64,000 nucleotides of DNA from Simplicispira sp. 125 (GCF_003096555.1 NZ_QEKM01000001.1:1-64000), one strand, 5' to 3'. Counted from the first letter of the stretch, positions 29,728-39,395 are shown. Numbers and translations are program-made. Notes: a model not told the origin generated them from the letters alone.

Positions 29728-29810
29728 GGCAGTGCCGCCCGGCTGTTCGAAGGCACTGACGCTCTCCCTCGGGGGGTAGCGATGCGCGAAGCGATGAGTG
29801 TGGGGGTCAT
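29724..29810 (-). repeat. Family B repeat, unit 2, carrying a 28-codon reading frame
   Basis: Second of two tandem 83-bp units. The minus strand reads ATGACCCCCACACTC ... CTGCCATGA without a stop for 28 codons (M-T-P-T-L-I-A-S-R-I-A-T-P-R-G ...). Its TGA overlaps the ugpE ATG. Internal GC-rich complementary segments (CCCCCCGAGGG) could fold. Confidence 0.8.
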
Positions 29811-29893
29811 GGCAGTGCCGCCCGGCCGCCCGAAGGCACTGACGCTCCCCCTCGGGGGGCAGCGATACGCGAAGCGATGAGCGTGGGGGCCAT
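29807..29893 (-). repeat. Family B repeat, unit 1, carrying a 28-codon reading frame
   Basis: First tandem unit, more than 85 percent identical by eye to unit 2. ATG at 29893 lies two bases after the ugpA TGA; the frame M-A-P-T-L-I-A-S-R-I-A-A-P-R-G ... runs 28 codons and ends in a TGA overlapping the ATG of unit 2 (29810). Confidence 0.8.
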
Positions 29894-29894
29894 T

Positions 29895-30776
29895 TCAGTA
29901 CTGCACTTTCTTTTCGACATAGCGGAACTGCACCACGGTCAAGGCGACCACGATGATCATCAGGATCACGGATTGCGCCGCCGAGCCGCCCAGGTCCAGC
30001 GCTTTGAAGCCGTCCTGGTATACCTTGTAGACCAGGATCGAGGTCGACTGCCCGGGGCCGCCCGAGGTGGTCGCGTCGATGATCCCGAAGGTGTCGAAAA
30101 AGGCGTAGACGATGTTGATCACCAGCAGAAAGAAAGTGGTCGGCGAGAGCAGCGGCAGCTGGATGTTCCAGAACCGGCGCAGCGGGCCGGCGCCGTCAAT
30201 GGCAGCCGCTTCGATCAAAGATTTGGGAATGGACTGCAGCCCGGCGAGGAAGAACAGGAAGTTGTAGGAGATTTGCTTCCACACCGAGGCGATGATGATC
30301 AGTGTCATCGCCTGGCCCTCGTTCATGAGGTAGTTCCAGTCCACACCAAGGGCGCGCAGGCCAAACGTTGCCACGCCAATCGAGGGCGAGAAGATGAACA
30401 CCCATAGCACGCCCGCAATCACCGGTGCCACCGCGTACGGCATGATCAAAAGCGTCTTGTAGACCATGGCGCCGCGCATGATGCGGTCGGCAAAAATGGC
30501 CAGCACCAGCGAGATGCCAATGCCCAGCCCGGCCACCAGCACCGAAAACCAGGCCGTGGTCTTGAACGATGCCAGGTAGGTGGGATCGTCCCAGAGCTGG
30601 AGAAAATTCTGAAAACCCACCCATTCGGTGGACAGCCCAAATGCGTCTTGCACCTGCATGGATTGCAGAAGTGCTTGGCTGGCGGGCCAGAAAAAGAACA
30701 CGCTGATGATGACCAACTGGGGCGCCATGAGCACCCAGGGCAGCCAGGCCGATCGGAAAAGAACACGTTTTTCCAT
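29895..30776 (-). CDS. ugpA: sn-Glycerol-3-phosphate ABC transporter permease UgpA
   Basis: 293-residue permease with six predicted membrane segments and an EAA motif E-A-A-A-I-D-G-A-G-P-L-R-R-F. Forms the channel with UgpE. Starts at 30776 (M-E-K-R-V-L-F-R-S-A). Separated from ugpB by a hairpin with a T-tract that probably lowers expression of ugpAECQ relative to the binding protein. Confidence 0.95.
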   Translation of the reverse strand: MEKRVLFRSAWLPWVLMAPQLVIISVFFFWPASQALLQSMQVQDAFGLSTEWVGFQNFLQLWDDPTYLASFKTTAWFSVLVAGLGIGISLVLAIFADRIMRGAMVYKTLLIMPYAVAPVIAGVLWVFIFSPSIGVATFGLRALGVDWNYLMNEGQAMTLIIIASVWKQISYNFLFFLAGLQSIPKSLIEAAAIDGAGPLRRFWNIQLPLLSPTTFFLLVINIVYAFFDTFGIIDATTSGGPGQSTSILVYKVYQDGFKALDLGGSAAQSVILMIIVVALTVVQFRYVEKKVQY

Positions 30777-30784
30777 GAGAGCTC

Positions 30785-30832
30785 AAAAAAAGAAGACGCC
30801 CGCCGAGGCCCCTGGGGGCTTGTTCGGCGGGC
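30785..30832 (-). terminator. Attenuating terminator-like hairpin between ugpB and ugpA
   Basis: Minus strand: GCCCGCCGA, 17-nt loop, TCGGCGGGC, then GTCTTCTTTTTTT. A 9-bp perfect stem with a T-run six bases downstream. A separate perfect 16-bp palindrome AGCGCGCTAGCGCGCT (30852-30867) lies just before it. As the operon continues, partial termination is the likely role. Confidence 0.65.
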
Positions 30833-30884
30833 TGACCAGTTGCGGGCCATCAGCGCGCTAGCGCGCTTTCAGGTGCCCCGCGCT

Positions 30885-32198
30885 TTATTTTCCCTTGTTG
30901 GCGCGCTCAAAGCGCACCAGCAGCTCATCGCCCCGGCGCACGATGTTGCCCAATGCGGCCTTGGCCGTCTGCTTGCCCGACCAGACCTGTTCGAGCTCTT
31001 CGTCCTCGATGGTGCGGATCTGCACATAGTTGCCCAGGCGAATACCGCGTGACTTGTCGGTCGTTTTGCGGATCATCTGCTGCACCGCTACGTCGGTTCC
31101 AGGGCGGTCCTTGTAGAAGCCCGACTTTTCGGTCAGGTCATAGGCGGCCAGCGTGATGGGCAGGTAGCCCGTGCGCTGATGGCTGGCGGCTTGTACCTTG
31201 GTCTGCGACAGGAAGTCAAAGAACTTGGCCACACCCTTGTACTCGGCAGGCTTCTTGCCCGCCATCACCCACAGGCTGGCACCGCCGATCACGGTGTTTT
31301 GCGGTGCGCCCTTCACGTCGGCGTAGTAGGGCATGGGTGCCAGGCCATAGGCGAACTTGGCATTTTTGGCCACATCGCCATAGAAGCCCGAAGACGTCTG
31401 GATCATGGCGCATTCGCCTGAGACGAATGACGCTTGCGCCTGCGAGCCCCGGCCTTTGTAGACGAACTCGCCCGCTGCGGCCGCCTTGGCCAGGTTGTCG
31501 ATGTGGCGCACGTGCAGGGGCGAATCGATCTTGAGTCGCGCATCCATGCCGCCCAGGCCGTTGGCCTTGGTAGCGAACTCGACGTTGTGCCAGGTGGAGA
31601 AGCTCTCGAGCTGCGTCCAGCCCATCCAGGCCAGCGTCATCGGGCAGGTGCTGCCGCTGGCCTTGAGTTTCTTGGCCGCGTCGAACACCTCAGGCCAGGT
31701 TGCGGGGGCTTTGTCCGGGTTCAGACCGGCCTTCTTGAAAGCGTCTTTGTTGTAATAAAAAACCGTGGTGGAGCTGTTGAACGGGAAGCTCAGCATCTGG
31801 CCGCTGGGCGCCGTGTAGTAGCCGGCCACGGCGGGGATGTAGGCCTTGGGGTCGAAGGCCAGGCCCGCGTCGCTCATCACCTTGCCCACGGGCACGGTGG
31901 CGCCCTTGCTGGCCATCATGGTGGCGGTGCCCACCTCGAACACCTGCAGGATGTGCGGCGCATTGCCCGAACGAAACGCGGCAATGGCAGCGGTCATGTT
32001 CTCGTCATAGGTGCCCTTGTACGTCGGGATGACCTTGTATTCGCTCTGGCTGGCATTGAACTGGTTGGCCAGATCGTTGACCCACTCGTTGTTCACAGCG
32101 GTCATGGCGTGCCACCACTGGATTTCGGTCTGTGCCTGGGCGGCCGTGCTGGCCAACAGGGCCGCGGCAGCGCAAAGGGCCAGGGAGCGGTGTTTCAT
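30885..32198 (-). CDS. ugpB: sn-Glycerol-3-phosphate-binding periplasmic protein UgpB
   Basis: 437-residue solute-binding protein with a Sec signal peptide (M-K-H-R-S-L ... cleavage after A-Q-A, about residue 22) and family motifs such as Q-W-W-H-A-M and G-Y-Y-T-A-P-S-G. Binds glycerol-3-phosphate and glycerophosphodiesters in the periplasm. The ATG at 32198 is preceded by GAGGAGA. First gene of the operon; a Pho box and -10 lie 33-66 bp upstream. Confidence 0.95.
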   Translation of the reverse strand: MKHRSLALCAAAALLASTAAQAQTEIQWWHAMTAVNNEWVNDLANQFNASQSEYKVIPTYKGTYDENMTAAIAAFRSGNAPHILQVFEVGTATMMASKGATVPVGKVMSDAGLAFDPKAYIPAVAGYYTAPSGQMLSFPFNSSTTVFYYNKDAFKKAGLNPDKAPATWPEVFDAAKKLKASGSTCPMTLAWMGWTQLESFSTWHNVEFATKANGLGGMDARLKIDSPLHVRHIDNLAKAAAAGEFVYKGRGSQAQASFVSGECAMIQTSSGFYGDVAKNAKFAYGLAPMPYYADVKGAPQNTVIGGASLWVMAGKKPAEYKGVAKFFDFLSQTKVQAASHQRTGYLPITLAAYDLTEKSGFYKDRPGTDVAVQQMIRKTTDKSRGIRLGNYVQIRTIEDEELEQVWSGKQTAKAALGNIVRRGDELLVRFERANKGK

Positions 32199-32230
32199 GG
32201 GTATCTCCTCGTGCAAATGGACAACGATTC

Positions 32231-32236
32231 ATCGTA
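32231..32236 (-). promoter_or_regulatory. -10 element of the ugpB promoter
   Basis: TACGAT on the minus strand, exactly 10 bases downstream of the Pho box, the spacing expected at class II PhoB promoters. Predicted transcription start about 25 bases before the ugpB ATG. Confidence 0.65.
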
Positions 32237-32246
32237 GGGTGGCAGC

Positions 32247-32264
32247 ATGACAGAACCATGACTG
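32247..32264 (-). promoter_or_regulatory. Pho box (PhoB operator) of the ugp operon
   Basis: Minus strand CAGTCATGGTTCTGTCAT: two 7-bp half-sites (CAGTCAT, 6 of 7; CTGTCAT, 7 of 7 to consensus CTGTCAT) separated by four bases. This takes the place of a -35 element, so the operon should be induced by phosphate starvation through PhoB, as in E. coli. Confidence 0.8.
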
Positions 32265-32313
32265 TCACACAGCCAAGGGACTTTTGTAACCATGCTGGCC
32301 CGATTCCTCCAGC

Positions 32314-32347
32314 GGGTAAACCCCGTTTTATCGGGGGATATTTGCCC
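32314..32347 (+). other. Hairpin in the serA upstream region
   Basis: GGGTAAACCCCG, TTTTAT, CGGGGGATATTTGCCC: an inner CCCCG/CGGGG stem and an outer GGGTAAA/TTTGCCC stem (with one G-T). No T-run follows. It could be an operator or a leader structure for serA; nothing decides. Confidence 0.4.
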
Positions 32348-32476
32348 ATGACGCAGTTAGTGGCGCCTCTCCAGCCGCCGGTTTTGTGCGCTGCACCATG
32401 CTACGATCATTTCGCACATTCACCAGAGACGGGCAGTCTTTACAGCCGACCCGTCTCGCATCGCATCAGGATCGAC

Positions 32477-33706
32477 ATGGGCCCCACATCGCTGGATAAA
32501 AGCAAAATCAGGTTTCTTCTGCTCGAAGGCCTGCACCCTTCCGCACTGCAGGTGCTGCGCAACGCGGGCTACAGCCAGATCGAGTCCCTCTCTGGCGCAC
32601 TGCCGCAGGAGGAACTCATCGAGCGTATTGCTGAGGTGCACTTCATCGGCATCCGGTCGCGTACGCAGCTGACGGCCGAGGTGCTGGCGCATGCGAACAA
32701 GCTGGTGGCCATCGGGTGTTTTTGCATTGGCACCAACCAAGTCGACCTGAAGGCCGCGCGCGATCGGGGCATTGCGGTCTTCAATGCGCCGTATTCCAAC
32801 ACCCGCTCAGTGGCCGAACTGGTGCTGGCCGAGGCCATCTTGCTGCTGCGCGGTGTGCCCGAAAAGAACGCCGTGGCGCACCGGGGCGGCTGGCTCAAGT
32901 CGGCCGACAACGCCTTCGAGGTGCGTGGCAAGACGCTGGGCATCGTCGGCTATGGTGCGATTGGCTCGCAGCTGTCGGTGCTGGCCGAGGCACTGGGCAT
33001 GCAGGTGCAGTTCCATGACGTGGTGGCCAAGCTGCCCTTGGGCAATGCACGCCAGGCCGCAGGGCTGCCGGAGTTGCTGGCAACCAGCGATATCGTGACT
33101 TTGCACGTGCCCGAGTTGCCCTCGACGCAGTGGATGATGGGCGCCGCCGAGATTGCGGCCATGAAGCAGGGCGCCATCCTCATCAACGCCTCGCGTGGCA
33201 CCGTGGTCGAGATCGAGCCCCTGGCCCAGGCGTTGAAAGACGGCAAGCTGCTGGGCGCAGCCGTGGACGTGTTCCCGGTCGAGCCGCGCAGCAACAAGGA
33301 CGAGTTTGTCTCGCCCTTGCGCGGCCTGGACAACGTGATTCTCACGCCGCACATTGGAGGCTCCACGCTGGAGGCGCAGGCCAACATCGGCCTGGAAGTG
33401 GCGGAAAAACTCGTCAAATACAGCGACAACGGCACCACCATCTCGTCGGTCAACTTCCCCGAAGTGGCCTTGTCGGCGCAGCGCGGCAAGCACCGCATCC
33501 TGCATGTGCACCGCAACGTGCCGGGTGTCATGGCCGAAATCAACCGTGTATTTTCTGATAACCACATCAACGTGGCCGCGCAGTCCTTGCAGACGAACGA
33601 AGCCATTGGCTATGTGGTGATCGACATCGATGCTGCCTCGTCCGAGCTGGCGTTGCAAAAGCTGCAGCAGGTGCCCAACACGCTGCGCTGCCGCGTGCTG
33701 TTCTAG
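32477..33706 (+). CDS. serA: D-3-phosphoglycerate dehydrogenase
   Basis: 409-residue SerA of the E. coli type: catalytic/nucleotide-binding domain with G-Y-G-A-I-G-S-Q near residue 158 and [12 protein letters not shown], then a C-terminal ACT domain ([13 protein letters not shown]) that binds serine for feedback inhibition. First step of serine biosynthesis from 3-phosphoglycerate. The ATG at 32477 has AGGA upstream; the longer open frame runs back across the ugpB regulatory region. A strong terminator follows. Confidence 0.96.
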   Translation: MGPTSLDKSKIRFLLLEGLHPSALQVLRNAGYSQIESLSGALPQEELIERIAEVHFIGIRSRTQLTAEVLAHANKLVAIGCFCIGTNQVDLKAARDRGIAVFNAPYSNTRSVAELVLAEAILLLRGVPEKNAVAHRGGWLKSADNAFEVRGKTLGIVGYGAIGSQLSVLAEALGMQVQFHDVVAKLPLGNARQAAGLPELLATSDIVTLHVPELPSTQWMMGAAEIAAMKQGAILINASRGTVVEIEPLAQALKDGKLLGAAVDVFPVEPRSNKDEFVSPLRGLDNVILTPHIGGSTLEAQANIGLEVAEKLVKYSDNGTTISSVNFPEVALSAQRGKHRILHVHRNVPGVMAEINRVFSDNHINVAAQSLQTNEAIGYVVIDIDAASSELALQKLQQVPNTLRCRVLF

Positions 33707-33724
33707 GCTTTTTGCTGGTTTTGG

Positions 33725-33764
33725 CGCCCTTGCCTTGGCCCTTGGGGCCGTGCAAGGGCGTTTT
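33725..33764 (+). terminator. Rho-independent terminator after serA
   Basis: 9-bp perfect stem CGCCCTTGC / GCAAGGGCG with an inner GGCCC/GGGCC pairing, then TTTT. Confidence 0.85.
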
Positions 33765-33842
33765 CCGTTGGGCCACCTTAAAATACGCAGCCCCGAGTTT
33801 CCCAGGCCACCGGGCGCGCGCCCTTACCCCAGGTTTTACCGA

Positions 33843-36800
33843 ATGAATGCTCCCACCGCGTTGGCCGCCCTGATGGCGCAGGCCCCCGAGCCCGTGCGTT
33901 TGCGCGAAATCCCCTACAACTACACAAGCTTCTCGGACCGCGAGATCGTCATCCGCCTGCTTGGCGAAGATGCCTGGGGTATCCTGCAGCAACTGCGCCA
34001 GGAGCGCCTGACGGGCCGCTCGGCCCGCATGCTGTATGAAGTGCTGGGCGACATCTGGGTGGTGCAGCGCAACCCCTACCTGCAGGACGACCTGCTCGAC
34101 AATCCCCAGCGCCGCCGCCAGCTGGTGCAGGCCCTGGAGCACCGTCTGGGCGAGGTGCAAAAGCGCCGCACCCCTGAAAGCGACGCCGCCCGCGATGCGT
34201 TGGTGGGCGGCTTGCTGCAGGCCGCAGGCAGCGCCGTGCAGCGCTTTGATGCGTCCTTTGAGGATGTCGCACAGTTGCGCCGCAAAACGCGCCGTGTGCT
34301 GGGGCGCCTGACGGCCGGTGACAACATCAAGTTCGACGGCCTCTCGCGCGTGAGCCACGTGACCGATGCGACCGACTGGCGCGTCGAATACCCCTTTGTC
34401 GTTCTCACGCCCGACACAGAGGCCGAGATGGCGGGCCTGGTCAAGGGCTGTATCGAATTGGGCCTGACGATCATCGCGCGGGGCGGCGGCACGGGTTATA
34501 CCGGCGGCGCCATTCCGCTGACAGACCGCAGTGCTGTCATCAACACCGAAAAACTCGAAGCCATGACCGAGGTGGAGATGCGGCGCCTGCCGGGTCTTGA
34601 CCACGAGGTGGCCACCATCTGGACCGAGGCCGGCGTGGTGACCCAGCGCGTGGCCGACGCCGCCGAGCGCGGTGGCTACGTGTTTGCGGTGGACCCGACC
34701 AGCGCCGAGGCCTCGTGCATTGGCGGCAACGTCGCCATGAACGCGGGTGGCAAGAAGGCTGTTTTGTGGGGTACGGCGCTCGACAACCTGGCCAGCTGGC
34801 GCATGGTGACCCCGGATGCCCAGTGGCTGGAAGTGACGCGCCTGCGGCACAACCTGGGCAAGATCCATGACGCGGAGATGGCCAGCTTCGAGTTGCAATA
34901 TTTCGAGGCCGACGGCAAGACCCTGCTGCGTACCGAGCGGCTGGACATTGCCGGCACAACCTTCCGCAAGGAGGGCCTGGGCAAGGACGTGACCGACAAG
35001 TTCCTCTCCGGGCTGCCCGGCATCCAGAAGGAGGGCTGTGACGGGCTGATTACCAGCGCCCGCTGGGTGGTGCACCGCATGCCCGAGCACACGCGCACCG
35101 TGTGCCTGGAGTTTTTTGGCAATGCCAAAGACGCCGTGCCCAGCATCGTCGAGATCAAGGACTTCATGTTCGCCGAGCAAAAGCGCTCGGGCGTGGTGCT
35201 GGCCGGCCTGGAGCACCTGGACGACCGCTATCTGAAAGCCGTGGGTTATGCCACCAAGTCCAAGCGCGCCGGCTTGCCGAAAATGGTCTTGTTTGGCGAC
35301 ATTGCCGGCGACGATGCCGATGCCGTGGCGCGCGTCACCAGCGAGGTGGTGCGCATTGCCAATTCGCGCAGCGGCGAGGGCTTCATCGCTATTCAAGCCG
35401 AGGCGCGCAAAAAGTTCTGGGCCGACCGCAAGCGCACGGCAGCCATCAGCCGCCACACCAACGCCTTCAAGATCAACGAAGACGTAGTCATCCCGCTGCC
35501 GCGCATGGCCGAATACACCGACGGCATCGAGCGCATCAACATCGAGCTGAGCCTGCGCAACAAGCTGCGCTTGTGCGCCGAGCTGGATGCCTTTTTGCGC
35601 CAGGGCAACCTGCCGCTGGGCCCCCGCGGCGCGGGCGATGTTGACACTGCCGCCCCCGAGCTGCTGGAAGAGCGCGTCGCCGAGGCCCTGGACGTGGTCG
35701 AGCAGGCCCGCCAGCTGTGGGTCGGCTGGCTGCAAGGCGTGCAAGCGCTGTTCCCGCAGCTGCAGGATCACAGCTTGCGCGCGAGCTGGAAAACGCAGAT
35801 CCGCGCGCCGCTGCAGGACATTTTTTCGGGCGACGCCTTTGCGCCACTGCTGCTCGAGTGCAACGCCATTCACCAGCGCGTGCTCAAGGGGCGCGTGTGG
35901 GTGGCTCTGCACATGCACGCAGGCGACGGCAATGTGCACACCAACATCCCCGTCAACAGCGACGACTACGAGATGCTGCAGACCGCGCACGAGGCGGTGG
36001 CCCGCATCATGGTGCTGGCGCGCAGCCTGGACGGCGTGATCTCGGGCGAACACGGCATTGGCATCACCAAACTCGAATATCTGACCGACGAAGAATTGCG
36101 CCCGTTTGCGCAATACAAGCAGCGCGTGGACCCGCAGGGCCACTTCAACAAGGGTAAGTTGCTCCGAAATAAAGAGCGGGTAGCGCTTGATGGTAAAGCG
36201 TTAGAGGCTAAAAACACTATAAATTCAGCGCTGCTGCATGCCGACCTGACCAACGCCTACACGCCCAGCTTTGGCCTGATGGGGCATGAATCGCTGATCA
36301 TGCGCCAGAGCGACATTGGCGCCATTGCCGACAGCGTGAAGGACTGCCTGCGCTGCGGCAAGTGCAAGCCCGTGTGCGCCACGCACGTGCCGCGTGCCAA
36401 CCTGCTGTATTCGCCCCGCAACAAGATCCTGGCCACCTCGCTGCTGGTCGAGGCTTTCTTGTACGAGGAGCAGACGCGACGGGGTGTTTCCATCAAGCAT
36501 TGGAAAGAGTTTGAAGACGTCTCCGATCATTGCACCGTGTGCCACAAGTGCTACAACCCCTGCCCGGTGAAGATCGACTTTGGCGACGTCACCATGAACA
36601 TGCGCAACCTGCTGCGCAAGATGGGCAAGAAAACCTGGCGTCCCGGCAACACGCTGGCCATGGCCATGCTCAACGCCACCAACCCCGACACCATCAAGCT
36701 GCTGCGCGCCGCCATGGTGGGCGTGGGCTTCAAGGCGCAGCGGATTGCGGTGGATTTGCTGCGCGGCATCTCGCGCCGCCAGACGCAGCGCCCGCCCGCC

Positions 36801-37760
36801 TCGGTGGGCCCGGCGCCGGTCAAGGAGCAGGTGATCCACTTCGTCAATAAGAAGCTGCCGGGCGGACTGCCCAAGAAGACCGCGCGTGCGTTGCTAGACA
36901 TCGAGAACAAGGACTACGTACCCATCATCCGCAACCCAGCCGCCACCACGGGCGACACGGAGGCCGTGTTCTATTTCCCCGGTTGCGGCTCCGAGCGCTT
37001 GTTCAGCCAGGTGGGTCTGGCCACCCAGGCCATGCTGTGGCACGCGGGCGTGCAAACGGTGCTCCCGCCAGGCTACCTGTGCTGCGGCTACCCGCAGCGC
37101 GGCAGCGGCATGCAGGACAAGGCCGACAAGATGATCACGGACAACCGCGTGTTGTTCCACCGCGTGGCCACCACGTTGAACTACCTCGACATCAAAACCG
37201 TGGTGGTCAGCTGCGGCACCTGCTACGACCAACTGCAGGGTTATGAGTTCGACAAGATCTTCCCGGGCAGCCGCATCATCGACATCCACGAATTCCTGCT
37301 CGAAAAAGGCATCACGCTGCCAGCCGGGCAGGGTGGCTACCTGTACCACGAGCCCTGCCACAACCCCATGAAGCAGGGCGACTCGATGAAAACCGTGCGC
37401 GCCCTGGTGGGCGACAAGGTGCTCAAGAGCGAACGCTGCTGCGGCGAGTCGGGCACGCTGGGCGTGACACGCCCCGACATCTCGACCCAGGTGCGCTTTC
37501 GCAAGGAAGAAGAGATGCGCAAGGGCGAGGCCGAACTGCGTGCCAGCGGCGCCGTGGGGGCGAAGGACAACGTGAAAATTCTCACCAGCTGCCCCAGTTG
37601 CCTGCAGGGCCTCAAGCGCTACGAAGACGATCTGCAAAACGGCCTGCTCGAAGCCGACTACATCGTCATCGAAATGGCCAAGCAAATCCTGGGCGAGAAC
37701 TGGCTGCCCGAATACGTGCAGCGCGCCAACCAGGGCGGCATCGAGCGCGTCCTCGTATGA
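33843..37760 (+). CDS. FAD-linked oxidoreductase with Fe-S and CCG domains (DUF3683 type)
   Basis: 1305-residue protein. In order: N-terminal DUF3683-like region (about 1-180), FAD-binding_4 domain (about 180-350; [11 protein letters not shown]), FAD-oxidase C-terminal domain (about 500-770; [12 protein letters not shown] and G-E-H-G-I-G), a two-[4Fe-4S] segment ([11 protein letters not shown] and [11 protein letters not shown]), and CCG motifs (C-L-C-C-G-Y, C-C-G-E-S-G). Such proteins oxidise 2-hydroxyacids; relatives include D-lactate and D-2-hydroxyglutarate dehydrogenases, but the substrate here is not readable. Odd: residues about 776-795 ([16 protein letters not shown]) are encoded by a family A repeat inserted in frame between the flavin and Fe-S parts. 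Overlaps the HIT gene by 4 bp. Confidence 0.9.
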   Translation: MNAPTALAALMAQAPEPVRLREIPYNYTSFSDREIVIRLLGEDAWGILQQLRQERLTGRSARMLYEVLGDIWVVQRNPYLQDDLLDNPQRRRQLVQALEHRLGEVQKRRTPESDAARDALVGGLLQAAGSAVQRFDASFEDVAQLRRKTRRVLGRLTAGDNIKFDGLSRVSHVTDATDWRVEYPFVVLTPDTEAEMAGLVKGCIELGLTIIARGGGTGYTGGAIPLTDRSAVINTEKLEAMTEVEMRRLPGLDHEVATIWTEAGVVTQRVADAAERGGYVFAVDPTSAEASCIGGNVAMNAGGKKAVLWGTALDNLASWRMVTPDAQWLEVTRLRHNLGKIHDAEMASFELQYFEADGKTLLRTERLDIAGTTFRKEGLGKDVTDKFLSGLPGIQKEGCDGLITSARWVVHRMPEHTRTVCLEFFGNAKDAVPSIVEIKDFMFAEQKRSGVVLAGLEHLDDRYLKAVGYATKSKRAGLPKMVLFGDIAGDDADAVARVTSEVVRIANSRSGEGFIAIQAEARKKFWADRKRTAAISRHTNAFKINEDVVIPLPRMAEYTDGIERINIELSLRNKLRLCAELDAFLRQGNLPLGPRGAGDVDTAAPELLEERVAEALDVVEQARQLWVGWLQGVQALFPQLQDHSLRASWKTQIRAPLQDIFSGDAFAPLLLECNAIHQRVLKGRVWVALHMHAGDGNVHTNIPVNSDDYEMLQTAHEAVARIMVLARSLDGVISGEHGIGITKLEYLTDEELRPFAQYKQRVDPQGHFNKGKLLRNKERVALDGKALEAKNTINSALLHADLTNAYTPSFGLMGHESLIMRQSDIGAIADSVKDCLRCGKCKPVCATHVPRANLLYSPRNKILATSLLVEAFLYEEQTRRGVSIKHWKEFEDVSDHCTVCHKCYNPCPVKIDFGDVTMNMRNLLRKMGKKTWRPGNTLAMAMLNATNPDTIKLLRAAMVGVGFKAQRIAVDLLRGISRRQTQRPPASVGPAPVKEQVIHFVNKKLPGGLPKKTARALLDIENKDYVPIIRNPAATTGDTEAVFYFPGCGSERLFSQVGLATQAMLWHAGVQTVLPPGYLCCGYPQRGSGMQDKADKMITDNRVLFHRVATTLNYLDIKTVVVSCGTCYDQLQGYEFDKIFPGSRIIDIHEFLLEKGITLPAGQGGYLYHEPCHNPMKQGDSMKTVRALVGDKVLKSERCCGESGTLGVTRPDISTQVRFRKEEEMRKGEAELRASGAVGAKDNVKILTSCPSCLQGLKRYEDDLQNGLLEADYIVIEMAKQILGENWLPEYVQRANQGGIERVLV
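36167..36226 (+). repeat. Family A hairpin repeat inserted in frame in a coding sequence
   Basis: GTAGCGCTT (left stem AGCGCTT at 36182-36188), 7-nt loop, AAGCGTT (36196-36202), AGAGGCTAAAAA. Base composition drops sharply compared with the surrounding gene, and the reading frame remains open through the whole element. Confidence 0.8.
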
Positions 37761-38194
37761 CGGTCGCCTGCCTCTTGTGCGATACCGATGGCGGCCAGCT
37801 CGTCTGGCGCGGTGCAAAGCTGCGCGTGATCCGCGCCGACGAAGCGGGTTTCCCGGCGTTCTACCGCGTGGTGTGGAATGCCCATGTGGCTGAGTTTTCG
37901 GGCCTGAGCAGCGCCGACCGCCAGCACTGCATGGACGCCGTCACGGTGGTGGAGCAGGCGCTGCGCGACCATCTGGCACCCACCAAGATCAACCTGGCCG
38001 CGCTGGGCAACATGGTGCCGCACCTGCACTGGCATGTGATTGCCCGCTTTGACTGGGATAGCCACTTTCCCGCGCCCGTGTGGGTGGCAGCGCAGCGACC
38101 CCGGGCCATGCTGCAGGAAGACGCCGTGCGCGAGCGCCTGCCGGGGCTGGATGCGTCTTTGCGCGCAAAGCTGGGGCTTGCACTGGGCGCTTGA
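37757..38194 (+). CDS. HIT family protein
   Basis: 145 residues with the histidine triad H-L-H-W-H-V (in [12 protein letters not shown]), so probably a nucleotidyl hydrolase or transferase acting on nucleoside phosphoramidates or dinucleoside polyphosphates. N-terminal C-L-L-C may bind metal. The ATG overlaps the stop of the FAD/Fe-S oxidoreductase gene (ATGA), so the two are translationally coupled, an association seen in other betaproteobacteria. Confidence 0.9.
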   Translation: MTVACLLCDTDGGQLVWRGAKLRVIRADEAGFPAFYRVVWNAHVAEFSGLSSADRQHCMDAVTVVEQALRDHLAPTKINLAALGNMVPHLHWHVIARFDWDSHFPAPVWVAAQRPRAMLQEDAVRERLPGLDASLRAKLGLALGA

Positions 38195-38261
38195 CCCCCC
38201 GTTCCGCTGCACATTCACTCCCACGCCAGCGGCTGGCTTGCGGGCCAGCACCCTGAAGGCC

Positions 38262-39395
38262 TTACACCCCGCCCAGCGCGATGAAGCGCTCCAGGTGGTG
38301 GTCCTCGTCGCCAAACTGGTGGTCCACCATGACCAGGCGCTTGGCGTAGTGCGACAGGGGCAGCTCCCAGGTCATGCCAATGCCGCCGTGCAACTGGATG
38401 CTCTCCTCGGCCACCAGGGCGCCGATGCGGCCGATGGTGACCTTGGCGGCCGACAGCGCGCGCTCGCGCTCGGTGCGGTCCGTGCTGTCGATGGCAGCGG
38501 CCGCGTTGATGACCGCCGAGCGCGACTGCTCCACCTCCAGCAGCAGGTCGGCCATGCGGTGCTGCAGGGCCTGGAAGCTGCCGATCGGCACGCCAAACTG
38601 CTTGCGCGTCTGCAGGTATTCCAGCGTGTCCTTCTTGGCCACTTCCATCGCGCCCAATGCTTCGGCGCACACCGCCAGAATGCCGTAGCCCACCGCCCGC
38701 TCCAGCGTGGCAAAGCCCTGGCCCTCCTGGCCCAGCAGGGCCTCGGGGCCCACCTGCACATTGGTCAGGGTGATTTCGGCGGCATGGCCACCGTCGACGC
38801 GGCCATAGCCCCGGCGCACCAGGCGCGCGGCGTCGCCAGGCACGAGGAACAGCGAAATGCCGTCCTCGCTGTCCACCGCGCCCGAGGTGCGGGCGCTGAC
38901 CAGCAGCAGTTGCGCGTTGTCGCCCTGCACCACCACGGCCTTCTGGCCCGTCAGCAGCCAGCCGTCGCCATTGCGCACCGCACGGGTTTCGACACGCGAC
39001 AGTGCGTAGTGCGAGCCGGGTTCGTCGTGCGCCAGTGCGGCCACGGTGCTGCCGTCGATCAGGCGGGCGATGTGCTCCTTCTGCACGGCGGTGCCCGCAG
39101 CGCCCAGCGCCCGGCCCACCACCAGTGCGCCCAGGAAGGGCTCGACCACCAGGCCCCGGCCCAGGGCTTCAAATACGACCGCAATATCAAAACCTGCGCC
39201 GCCAAAGCCGCCGTCGCCTTCAGGGAACAGCGCGCCAATGGCGCCCAGCTCGGCAAACTGCGCCCACAGCGCGGTGTCCATGCCGGTGTTGCCGTAGGCA
39301 ATGCGGTTGCGCGTCTCGATGCCGACCTGCTCGGAAACGAAACGGTTCAGGGTGTCCGCCAGCATGCGGCGGTCTTCGGTGTGTTCAAAGTTCAT
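38262..39395 (-). CDS. pimD: Acyl-CoA dehydrogenase, PimD-like (pimeloyl-CoA dehydrogenase small subunit type)
   Basis: 377-residue acyl-CoA dehydrogenase. R-K-Q-F-G and the helix-G sequence L-E-R-A-V-G-Y, with the Glu used as base in the isovaleryl-CoA-type group, are present; the C-terminal F-G-D-E-D-H-H-L-E-R replaces the usual E-G-T. Starts 10 bp after the PimC-like gene. Paired dehydrogenases of this kind act on dicarboxyl-CoA (pimeloyl-CoA) in Rhodopseudomonas palustris, and the adjacent cyclohexanecarboxylate genes would produce exactly that substrate. The symbol rests on architecture and context, not on a database match. Confidence 0.7.
   Translation of the reverse strand: MNFEHTEDRRMLADTLNRFVSEQVGIETRNRIAYGNTGMDTALWAQFAELGAIGALFPEGDGGFGGAGFDIAVVFEALGRGLVVEPFLGALVVGRALGAAGTAVQKEHIARLIDGSTVAALAHDEPGSHYALSRVETRAVRNGDGWLLTGQKAVVVQGDNAQLLLVSARTSGAVDSEDGISLFLVPGDAARLVRRGYGRVDGGHAAEITLTNVQVGPEALLGQEGQGFATLERAVGYGILAVCAEALGAMEVAKKDTLEYLQTRKQFGVPIGSFQALQHRMADLLLEVEQSRSAVINAAAAIDSTDRTERERALSAAKVTIGRIGALVAEESIQLHGGIGMTWELPLSHYAKRLVMVDHQFGDEDHHLERFIALGGV

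Noticed and set aside
33567..36143. Long minus-strand open frame (858 codons) opposite the FAD/Fe-S oxidoreductase gene, and similar long antisense frames such as 55118-57874, 1412-3184 and 60480-62444
   Set aside because: They are antisense shadows of clear high-GC genes: His/Ala/Gly/Arg-rich translations with no domain motifs and no ribosome sites.
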